A stretch of 16,941 nt of DNA from positions 1 through 16,941 of the forward strand of contig JNEM01011429.1 in NCBI GenBank assembly GCA_000697335.1, in the 5' to 3' direction. The position numbers and the translations under genes are program-made. This document shows, one piece after another, positions 10,501 to 16,941 of the stretch. Positions within the stretch are counted from its first letter, which is position 1. Each line of letters begins with the position of its first letter. This DNA comes from Conidiobolus incongruus B7586 (lineage: Eukaryota; Entomophthoromycota; Entomophthoromycetes; Entomophthorales; Conidiobolaceae). A model generated the notes under the pieces. The model ran no database searches, was not told the DNA's origin, and saw only the letters and a program-made list of their open reading frames with translations.

Positions 10501-10951
10501 AGGCAGTTTACTAACGAACATGGCGAGCAGCTATATCAAAGCGCGGCTCAAAAACATTGATGTCCAAAAGATCATGGGGTCGATCGACTCTATCACCAAA
10601 CTGCCGGGTCACCAGCTGAAAGTCGTTAAGATGGCATATGTCTACGGACTCAAGTGGCTCTACCTTAGTCTAGTTCCCATCGCAATCCTGTCTCTACTCA
10701 TCTCGCTCTTAGCTGAGCACAAGTCCCTGCGCCCTTCAAATTACCAGAAGAAGAAAAAGCACCATAAGTTTGAAAAATTGAAGCGATTGACTCACGTGTT
10801 CCAGCGCAAGCAGCCTAAGCAACTACTGGGGAATATTGCAGTGGATAAATTGAACGACTCCGAGGAGGATATTTTTAAAAATCTGTCACCTATTCCAGCC
10901 CCAAGACCATTTTCAAGTTTTGCGCATATGGATTACTATAGACAGTCATGA
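7595..10951 (+). CDS. DHA2-type (14-helix) MFS transporter with long Ser/Pro-rich N-terminal extension
   Basis: This 1118-residue protein is a proton-coupled drug or basic-amino-acid type antiporter of the major facilitator superfamily, probably in the plasma or vacuolar membrane. Residues 1 to about 555 are disordered and rich in Ser, Pro, Asn, Gln and Tyr, with many Ser/Thr-Pro sites. Residues about 560-1040 are the transporter core. They contain the TM1 signature GAMDMTIVATALP (Asp579), motif A GKFANIFGRK (619-628) and motif C GPIAGG (703-708), followed by GWRWAFYINLPIG, all typical of DHA2. The WVITSYLLTSTALQPLYGK segment resembles fungal Vba/Fnx1-like members. The tail of about 78 residues has a Lys cluster (QKKKKHHKFEK). 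DHA2 proteins usually have about 500-600 residues, so the extension doubles the length. The ATG is the first after an in-frame stop two codons upstream. No intron is seen. Family assignment is firm, substrate unknown. Confidence 0.95.
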   Translation: MNSNNFENIPSPVAPPRPNITKSPNYRPKRFRDRRTKYSHNIQPIETSISTSPHQSISNEPSPTTSGQLSTKTKINLNVPESPLSKYLDFPIPRGSRGTTPKSGHQMLSSGSRYRNTNIQRSRDQLSPVPTDRPSDTFTRPSTSVERPNRSMEYGRPYGRSPSQASNYIHRTPRQQLYSPNIHISPSLTSKACRRQTSSEIIREYSNPMPSSPSVRSNCSNGRTPLEQPMSPAGYMSPVSRSRYHQEAIPEQPIPPSAQSRYHHGTPHSNSAYSNSMGDSSINRSDNSQLKSRSDQYVQQNNPISINVPTKYYNGVSGSSNLSYSQSQMPSSSHSSIQQYQYYHRGHKPEHTLMLSSNYSQYHLPQKFSKSTMSEASSVQQQPMVKSPKHYVPGGVNALGLNNASMKDNLHKSVSSMTSWTPVPPPRRPTLPETPSNHNNCVETNSEAEVDRPLAPATSIVPHDMIISSNNSRSVEISKAPPPRIREPPSVAKDLAPIREPPPVAKDPLTKDEDSICIDMKEKHDDTTIIEIAPPPPSLQNEKELDIQPQERKLTRSELIRLLLSVFSLAVCVFLGAMDMTIVATALPAIASYFEVLDDMNWVITSYLLTSTALQPLYGKFANIFGRKATLLTAIALFLGGSLGCGIAPSIWFLIISRGIAGIGGGGLFSLAVIIISDLVPIRLRSSYMTIISSMFALSSIVGPIAGGFMVDQLGWRWAFYINLPIGIIATFFVFFLIKFPSVEGSMWSKLKRVDILGCLILIFGTVTIMLGTNFSNEYGWSNPMIVWMIIAGIIILGVFLLVEFKAVKEPIIPYEVFNRTTTSICIASFLQGFILLCTIYYLPLFFQVVELESATNSGLQTLPYLLSMVFISTCTGFAITLTDSYRIFLWFGGIFMSIGVGMLSTVTDKTHRWVIYLYQVIVGVGLGLSFQPSLIAVQVKSKGINMPIVTALLGFARSMGGVFGISIQGSLLTNMASSYIKARLKNIDVQKIMGSIDSITKLPGHQLKVVKMAYVYGLKWLYLSLVPIAILSLLISLLAEHKSLRPSNYQKKKKHHKFEKLKRLTHVFQRKQPKQLLGNIAVDKLNDSEEDIFKNLSPIPAPRPFSSFAHMDYYRQS
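9047..9124 (+). repeat. Tandem 39-base (13-residue) repeat within the transporter extension
   Basis: Two adjacent 13-residue units, residues 485-497 and 498-510, share IREPPxVAKD and are encoded by diverged DNA. Together with the preceding APPPR they form a proline-rich, positively and negatively charged linker about 65 residues before the first membrane helix. Confidence 0.85.
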
Positions 10952-13021
10952 GTAATAATCATACAATATTTTTATTATTTAGATATATCATAATTATATA
11001 TATTCATCAAAACATTTAAGAATTAATTAGTAAAATATATATGTATCTATTTGAATTACTATAAATTATTTCAATTGAATTCAAATCGATCAATCAATCA
11101 ATATATATATATATATATAATATTAACACTATAATAAATAGATTAATTATAAATAATGATTTAATACCTTACTATTTGTTGATCATTTAGCTAATATTAA
11201 AGTCTACTCAATTCAGTATATAATTTAGATTTGAATAATTATAAACACTGTAGTTTCTATCTTATAGAAATTTTAAATTATAGAATAAATGAGAAAAAAT
11301 TTGAAATATTTGTTTAAATAAAATATTATTGTTACTTAGAAAAGTGATTTTTAACTCAAATTTGTAAATTACTAATTTAAATAAATTAAAAAACCATATG
11401 TTAGAAATTCTGTATTATTAAATAACATAGTTACAATACTTTTATTAAACGGTTGTGTATTGTGTTTCTTTCGCAATGAAAAATTAACATATACAAGTTA
11501 AATTATCCAATTTCGAGTTCAAATGAAATTGTACCAAATAACATACTTTGCCCAATATATTCTAAAAATCAAACTCAGTATCTGTCAGAACATAAGTTAA
11601 CAATACCTGATCAACGGGTTAAATATTATTTTATCCGCCAACGACTCATTAAAATTTGGTTATTCCAACTCTGAAAAATATTATTTTATAACAATCAAAA
11701 TTTCCATATGAACATTATTTAGTAGAAACTAACTTTCAGTTTCTCAATCTCTTTGAAAAAGTATTAATAAATAAATGAATCGTTTATTGAAGTTGATTTA
11801 TTAATATCAAATTATATATTGAAAGTTGTTTTAAATTATAGTGACAATATTTATTAAATTAAAAATTATAATTATATTGGTGATCATTTTACATTTTATG
11901 AATTGTTTCAATATAAAAATTGACATATTTATCCAAGTTTTTAATAGTTTGTTAATTTATTAATTTATTATCATAATACTGTGTAAGTTTTTGTACATTA
12001 TTTTTGATTTCATTTTTCAAAAAAATTTTATTCTATATCTTATATTTGTGCTAGTAAAATCAAGCACCACTTTAAAAGCCTAAAATCAGTATAAAGACTG
12101 AGATTTTATTCAAGTTTTTAAGAGAAATTGATATGAAAACTATAATGGACTACAAACTATCATATATGCATTAATAATACTATTAAATATTTTACAATAT
12201 TAAAACCATTATTGCCAACAATATGTATGGAGACTGACAAATCTGGAACAAATTAAATACTGACCCAAAATGCAATTAAATCCAGCATTAGTGTTTGCCA
12301 AATTAAAGTTGGTTTAATATAATTGTAATTATTAGTTCTTTAGATTAAAGGATACAATAATGATTGATTTATATATTCTTTCAAGAGATATAGGCTATAC
12401 TAGTTTTGTGATAATTGGAAATTGAATCATAAACTATGAAAGATCAAACACATTCGTAATAATCAACTTTCAATTCAATCAAAGAGTTCAGCATTTTAAC
12501 AAGTTGATGAATAATGAAAGTAATATTCAATATGTTATTATGGCCAAAATATGAGCATCATTAAGATCACTTATCAATATTTAATTATAAAATACTTTAA
12601 CTATGTCATTCTAATATAAATCAATCAAATTTCACTTTCGTTCAAATTATGATTAAAATCTATCAATAAAATAATAAAAATGATTATTACGATTAAATCA
12701 CAATATTAACTCTCTATACAAAGAGATTAATTATTAGTTAAATAATTAATACACACCAATTTTAATCAAAAAATTTTAATTTTATAAAAATATTAATTTA
12801 AATTAATTGAAATAGGTTAAATTTTGGATAATATCAATAAATTATATATTTTAAAAACAAAATTCCAAACTTTAAATTTGGAGAATCAAAATATTAATTA
12901 TTAGCCATAAAATTAATCATTTTTCTATTTAATATTCTAAAATATATATAATAAATTTATATATATTTTGCTAGTGTATTTCCTTTAATATTTTGGTATA
13001 TCCATAATTAAATCGAATCTA
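10952..13021. other. AT-rich intergenic spacer
   Basis: This holds the 3' flank of the transporter gene, with T-rich and AATATTTTTATTATTT-like sequence just after the stop that could serve 3'-end formation, but no sharp signal. Simple repeats lie near 11091-11119. Slightly less AT-rich patches occur near 11450-11660 and 12050-12320, with open frames of only about 35 codons. I found no gene, tRNA B-box or clear mobile element. Confidence 0.5.
11091..11119. repeat. (CAAT)n followed by (AT)n microsatellite
   Basis: About three CAAT units run directly into an AT dinucleotide run of about nine units. Confidence 0.9.
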
Positions 13022-13291
13022 CCAATACACTGTTAGGGGAAAAAATGCGTAGGTATGATTGGCGAACCTTGGATAGTTGATTGGTGTACATTGATCCTTG
13101 ATTAATTCTTGTGGAAAAAGTAATGTATATAAGCCAATAAAAGTTTATTCTTTCATTTTCTCAACAATCCGGTTTAAAAAATTCAAATTTATCCGTTAGT
13201 TTGAACAATTTATGAAATCATTAAGAATTTGATTCTTAGTTGTTTATACGAAAGTTCAGGATTGAGTAAATTGAACCAATTGGATGATTGG
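13022..13291 (+). promoter_or_regulatory. CCAAT-box cluster upstream of the proline-rich gene
   Basis: Seven CCAAT pentamers lie within 270 bases. On the + strand they are at 13022, 13134 and 13276. As ATTGG they are at 13058, 13080, 13279 and 13287. The pair at 13276-13283 forms the palindrome ccaattgg. The whole stretch is less AT-rich than its surroundings. CCAAT is the target of the fungal Hap2/3/5 (CBF/NF-Y) complex, so this is probably the control region of the gene starting at 13583. A weaker alternative is coding sequence on the minus strand, where 13022-13144 is open for 41 codons. Confidence 0.45.
13126..13133 (+). promoter_or_regulatory. TATA-like box
   Basis: TATATAAG lies immediately upstream of the CCAAT at 13134, inside the CCAAT cluster. 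If used, transcription would start near 13160-13200 and leave a leader of about 400 bases before the ATG at 13583. That leader contains a 6-codon upstream ORF at 13212-13232 and splice-acceptor-like sequences attgcag (ending 13413) and ttcttacag (ending about 13480), so a spliced 5' leader is possible. Confidence 0.4.
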
Positions 13292-13582
13292 AAATTTGGG
13301 AATATTTTAAATGTGCATGGGTATGGTATTTATAGAATTGAAACATTTGATTTGTATTAATTTCTTTCAAATTTTTATTTAATCTGAACTTTCTTATTAT
13401 TAATCAATTGCAGATATAAGATCTGCTATATTTTATCAAAAGAACTAAATTTTATAATATAATTTAATTAAAATTCTTACAGTAGCATCAAATCATTTAC
13501 CCATTTAATTTGAACCTAACCCCAATTCGAACTATAAATTTATCCTAAACTTCTAAAGTCCGAGGACTCAGTTATATATAAT

Positions 13583-15166
13583 ATGATTAGGCTCGATTCC
13601 AATTCGAAAGATATATCTTTGTTTCAAAATACTCCACCTAAAAGACCTCACAGTCAGAGCTTTGGTTCACCCCAGTTACTTATTACTCCTTTAAATAGTG
13701 ATTCATTTTCACCAAATCCTTTCCAGCCAAATTCTTTAAGTTCGAGTATTTTTAACGCAAGTACAGCAAAGACTAACAGTGCAATATCACTCAATAACAA
13801 ACCTACACTCACACAAACTTCGAATCAACAAGTCGTGGAACGCAGTTTTATCATAGACGATGATTTTATAGTGAATACAACTGATATGAGTTCATTTTTC
13901 AATGCAATTGAAGAATCCGTACCCATATTTAATCTCGATCTTCCTCCTATTAATTCTAGCTCTACTTTGGATTCTTCCGATATTGATATAGGTAGCGAGG
14001 TGAATTCGCCGGATATTAGAAAGAAAATTGACACGGAATTGGATAAAGATAAATTAGTACCCCAAGTAAATAGTCAATTTAAAGTCGACAAAATTTTGAA
14101 TGATAAGAGTGTGGAGGATGATAGGATTAGTATTTTAGAAGCTGACCACACTGATGAAGATCCAAAGCCGCATACTCCTAACCTGTCCTTGTCGGATATA
14201 ACTGTTAGGAGTAGAACCAATTCGCAGCCCGATTCCCCTGAGAGTGTGAATATGGAGCCCAAGACCCCTTCCAACCAATTTAAGCCATCATACAGCAGAA
14301 ACTCCAGCAAAAACTCTGTAACTTTACCAACTGTAGAATTTTCGGAAGATATTTACGACACTAGTGTATTGGACGATTGTCAACTGTTTGATTTAAGTCC
14401 CAAAGATCTCCAAGTGCCTATTAACAATGTATTGGCACAGATTTTGCCCGATGAAGAGGATTATACTATGGAAGAGTTGTTGCAGCCTGTTCCTCCCCTA
14501 CCTCCACTATTGAGTGATAGGTTGCCACCACCCCCAAAAGATGTTGCACTGTATTTGGATCGCATTAAATACGAAATGTATAAGAACAAATTGCATCCAG
14601 CAATGAAGCATCGCAAAGCTTACTCGGAACAGATTACTACCTCTGTAACCAACACATTGGTCAAACCCAACATTGCATTATCACTACATGAAAATCCTTA
14701 TGAATCCAGAGAAAAAACTGGAAGAGAGACTGCATTTTCTTGCTATACTGCCCCACTACTCGACACCCAGCTACCACTCGGGACGGTGTACCCTGTCGCT
14801 GACGAATCCGACTTCGACTCGGATATGGACACATCTTCTTATGGCCTACCCAAATCGTATCACTCCCAAGAGGACGAGTACATGAACATATCACAATTGC
14901 CCCAGCCCACCCCCAACTATCAGCATCGCAAGGAGTTAGACACTCTGCCAACGCGTATTCCAATATCCAAGTACTCTGACTTGAGGATCAAGAACCACGA
15001 CAATGTCCATATGGTATCTAAGCCCAAAACTATCCAATCCGAAGTTGACAAGATCATAGCCATGGCACAATCTCGCATTCAAAATATAGCTAACCCTAAG
15101 CAATATGTTAGTCAGATTCCAAGTTTAGCCAATGGCAAATTCTTACCCAAACTTTCCAATTTTTAA
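13583..15166 (+). CDS. Hypothetical proline-rich, largely disordered protein
   Basis: This 527-residue protein was not recognised. It has no signal peptide or membrane helix and looks cytosolic or nuclear. The N-terminal part is rich in Ser, Asn and Pro with many Ser/Thr-Pro sites (NTPPKRP, GSPQLLITP, SFSPNPF). An acidic, Asp/Ser-rich middle follows. Residues 209-216 read RSRTNSQP, matching the RxRxxSxP pattern of AGC-kinase sites that can bind 14-3-3 proteins. Residues about 301-350 combine a polyproline tract (VPPLPPLL, LPPPPK) with a helical, basic segment (DVALYLDRIKYEMYKNKLHP, then HRKAYSE). This is the likeliest conserved core. The C-terminus has a predicted helix around SEVDKIIAMAQSRIQNI. 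The start is the first ATG after an in-frame stop about 15 codons upstream. The gene ends in TAA. It is intronless, 2.6 kb downstream of the transporter and on the same strand. It may be a signalling or polarity scaffold, but that is inferred from composition only. Confidence 0.85.
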   Translation: MIRLDSNSKDISLFQNTPPKRPHSQSFGSPQLLITPLNSDSFSPNPFQPNSLSSSIFNASTAKTNSAISLNNKPTLTQTSNQQVVERSFIIDDDFIVNTTDMSSFFNAIEESVPIFNLDLPPINSSSTLDSSDIDIGSEVNSPDIRKKIDTELDKDKLVPQVNSQFKVDKILNDKSVEDDRISILEADHTDEDPKPHTPNLSLSDITVRSRTNSQPDSPESVNMEPKTPSNQFKPSYSRNSSKNSVTLPTVEFSEDIYDTSVLDDCQLFDLSPKDLQVPINNVLAQILPDEEDYTMEELLQPVPPLPPLLSDRLPPPPKDVALYLDRIKYEMYKNKLHPAMKHRKAYSEQITTSVTNTLVKPNIALSLHENPYESREKTGRETAFSCYTAPLLDTQLPLGTVYPVADESDFDSDMDTSSYGLPKSYHSQEDEYMNISQLPQPTPNYQHRKELDTLPTRIPISKYSDLRIKNHDNVHMVSKPKTIQSEVDKIIAMAQSRIQNIANPKQYVSQIPSLANGKFLPKLSNF

Positions 15167-15908
15167 TATAATCAAAATTTTTCGTATGATGATTTTGATT
15201 TATATGAATTAATTATTAGAGATAAATTTTTTGTAAATAATAAAGGATAATAATTCAAATTATAGTATAGGATTATGATTTTATTATTTGTAATCTTAAA
15301 GATTTATTTTATTGTTATTGTTCATATTTTGATATTTTTAATATTTTTAATATAATTTGATATTAAGTTTTTTTATATTTAATATTTGTAAATTATTTTT
15401 ATATTTAATTTTAATTGCCACATTTGATAATTATTATAATTTAATGAATTAATTAATATAAAAATAAAATATTATAATAATTTTTATCAATAATTTTACC
15501 AAATTAATTTAAAAGGATACTTTCAATTAATTTTAATTAAAAAGTTATTTGATAAAGATGTTAAATTATCATAGATAATTTTACAATTAAATTATTAATT
15601 TAAAAACTTGAAAAAAAATAAGAGATAAAAAAAATATGTAATATAATTTGAAATAAAAAAATAACTTTTTTTTATTAAAATTATTAAAATGAATAAAATA
15701 AATTTTATCAAATTATTATTATTATTATTATTATTAATTACTATAATTTAAAATTTATGAATATTTCAATATAATAAAAATTTTAAAAAAACAAATAAAT
15801 ATTTTAAAAAAATTTCTGATTTGATGAAAATCTGAAAGTACATAATAAATTATTAAATTTAAAATTGATGATGTCTTTGTAATTGAAATTATAATTACTA
15901 TTATCAAA
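15167..15908. other. Extremely AT-rich 3' flank
   Basis: No gene is visible. The 3' flank of the proline-rich gene has an AATAAAGG-like signal near 15238 that could serve polyadenylation. The remainder consists of A- and T-runs and simple repeats. Only one CG dinucleotide, near 15182, was seen in this stretch. Confidence 0.5.
15712..15736. repeat. (ATT)8 microsatellite
   Basis: An uninterrupted ATT trinucleotide run of about 25 bases. Confidence 0.9.
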
Positions 15909-16290
15909 ATGAAGATTTATATTGCAGGTCTGCTGGAAAGTAGCCCGACAATAAGGGTCAAGTAGATTTGATAAAGTGGGCCAAGGGTGGCTAACAAAGA
16001 TACTTTAAAGCGATTTTATTAAAATATCAAGATGTAGAGCTTGCCCCTGATCAAGGTGATCCCTGAGCAAATAAGTGCCCAGTGACTATTTTATAGTATG
16101 GTTAGTCCTTTGCCAATGTGTTGAAACTCAAATTACTGTTAAAATATGAAATTTTCCATTGCGCAAGGGTTGTGTCTGGTATTTGTAAGTGGATTACATT
16201 CAGAATCATGACCGACGGTTAAAATTGAATGGGGAGCGGACCTCTTGATCCACGACAAAGTTTAAGCTATTAATATCTGCCATTCAATTC
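15909..16290. other. Unexplained GC-richer island
   Basis: About 380 bases with clearly higher G+C and several CG dinucleotides stand inside very AT-rich DNA. No frame is open throughout. Each of the frames I read has five or more stops, and the least interrupted is on the minus strand, beginning with a 25-codon open stretch (MADINSLNFVVDQEV...). The other frames also look protein-like, so coding cannot be assigned. A perfect 10-base inverted repeat (16223-16232 and 16280-16289) encloses 47 bases at the right end. Candidates are a decayed gene exon, a structured noncoding RNA or a fragment of a mobile element. I tested by eye for tRNA, U1, U2, U4, U5, U6, RNase P and MRP signatures and found no convincing match. 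Confidence 0.4.
16223..16289. repeat. 10-base perfect inverted repeat in the island
   Basis: The arms aattgaatgg (16223-16232) and ccattcaatt (16280-16289) flank a 47-base GC-richer loop. This could be the closing stem of an RNA or a terminal repeat. Confidence 0.8.
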
Positions 16291-16941
16291 TCAATTTTTA
16301 TTATATATTGTTCCAGTATTTTTCATTTATACTGAATATATCTAATAATAATCAATCAAAGTTCAAATTAATTATAATATATAATATAGATAATAAATTA
16401 ATATATTATTAAATAAGACTTGATTATTATTTTATATTTTAAATAATAACATACTTTTGGAGTCAAATATAAATTATGATATTTCAAATATTATTTACAA
16501 TAATTAATAATAAAAATAAAATTATATAATAAATACTCTCTTTTATTGTTTATCATATTTTGCTGTATTTTTACCAAACTTTTAATACTTAAAAATCACC
16601 TCTTATTAAAAATTTAAATTTAATGTTTATATAATAATTATATTTAATTATATCATTTACTTATTTGTAAATATATTTTTTAATTAGCTAAAGCAATTAT
16701 AATTATATAAGTTATAATCTAATAAATATATTTATAATAATAGTATTTCTTAGTTAATTTAATTAGAAAATATTTATAATTTTATATATTTTAATATTTT
16801 ATAATAAAAAAATAATTATTAAAAAAATATAAAAAAAACAAATTAAAAATAATATTATTTATCAAACCATTAATAAATTCATTATGAATTGTTTTTTAAA
16901 TTGAAATAAAATATCAATTGTTAATATAGATTATTATAATA
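16291..16941. other. AT-rich spacer to window end
   Basis: I see only A- and T-rich sequence with no CG dinucleotide, no open frame of note and no recognisable repeat family. Confidence 0.5.

Noticed and set aside
8101-10560. Several shorter open frames overlapping the transporter gene on both strands
   Set aside because: They lie wholly within the transporter coding sequence, have low-quality composition and are shadows of its codon usage.
12205-12320. A short + strand segment resembling the start of a retroelement RNase H domain (METDKSG, later ILTQ)
   Set aside because: The resemblance covers only a few residues, and neighbouring sequence shows no further retroelement parts. In AT-rich spacer this can be chance.
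13022-13144. A 41-codon minus-strand open stretch (includes LFPQELIKDQCTPINYP) as an exon
   Set aside because: It has no start codon or convincing splice sites, and the less AT-rich composition is equally well explained by the CCAAT/TATA control region on the other strand.
14661-14963. 100-codon minus-strand frame and other frames inside the proline-rich gene
   Set aside because: It is fully contained in the 527-codon gene on the opposite strand, with no promoter or recognisable protein features of its own.
16160-16180. tgcgcaagg in the island, similar to part of U6 snRNA
   Set aside because: Nothing else of U6 is present around it, neither the 5' stem nor the ACAGAGA box.

Overview
The window looks like nuclear DNA from a fungus with a very AT-rich genome. 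Two long intronless reading frames stand out from strongly AT-rich spacers. One is a 14-helix DHA2-type major facilitator transporter of the kind common in fungi, with a Ser/Pro-rich extension of about 550 residues. A Ty3/gypsy chromovirus fossil and intron-like GT...TACTAAT...AG signals fit a fungus too. The mix resembles early-diverging (zygomycete-grade) fungi, but the clade is not fixed by the sequence.

Layout. Positions 1 to about 2,900 hold an old, heavily decayed chromovirus in + orientation, with RNase H, integrase and chromodomain regions still recognisable and a pair of LTR-like repeats. No CG dinucleotide occurs from 1 to 3,754, so CpG loss extends past the element into its right flank. 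From about 4,695 to 7,170 the minus strand carries an 81-codon membrane-anchored or secreted small ORF and a chain of coding-like but interrupted frames that I read as a decayed host gene. The transporter (7,595-10,951, +) follows, then 2.1 kb of AT-rich spacer with microsatellites. A control region at about 13,020-13,320, with seven CCAAT pentamers and a TATA-like box, precedes the second gene (13,583-15,166, +), a 527-residue, largely disordered, proline-rich protein that I do not recognise. After it lies an AT-rich tail interrupted by an unexplained GC-richer island (about 15,909-16,290).

How the parts may relate. The transporter has SH3-ligand-like proline motifs on both cytosolic ends and many Ser/Thr-Pro sites. 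The second protein is also rich in Ser/Thr-Pro sites and proline tracts and has an RxRxxSxP site. Both could be targets of the same signalling or scaffold proteins, but that is inference from composition and proximity. They are 2.6 kb apart and probably transcribed separately.
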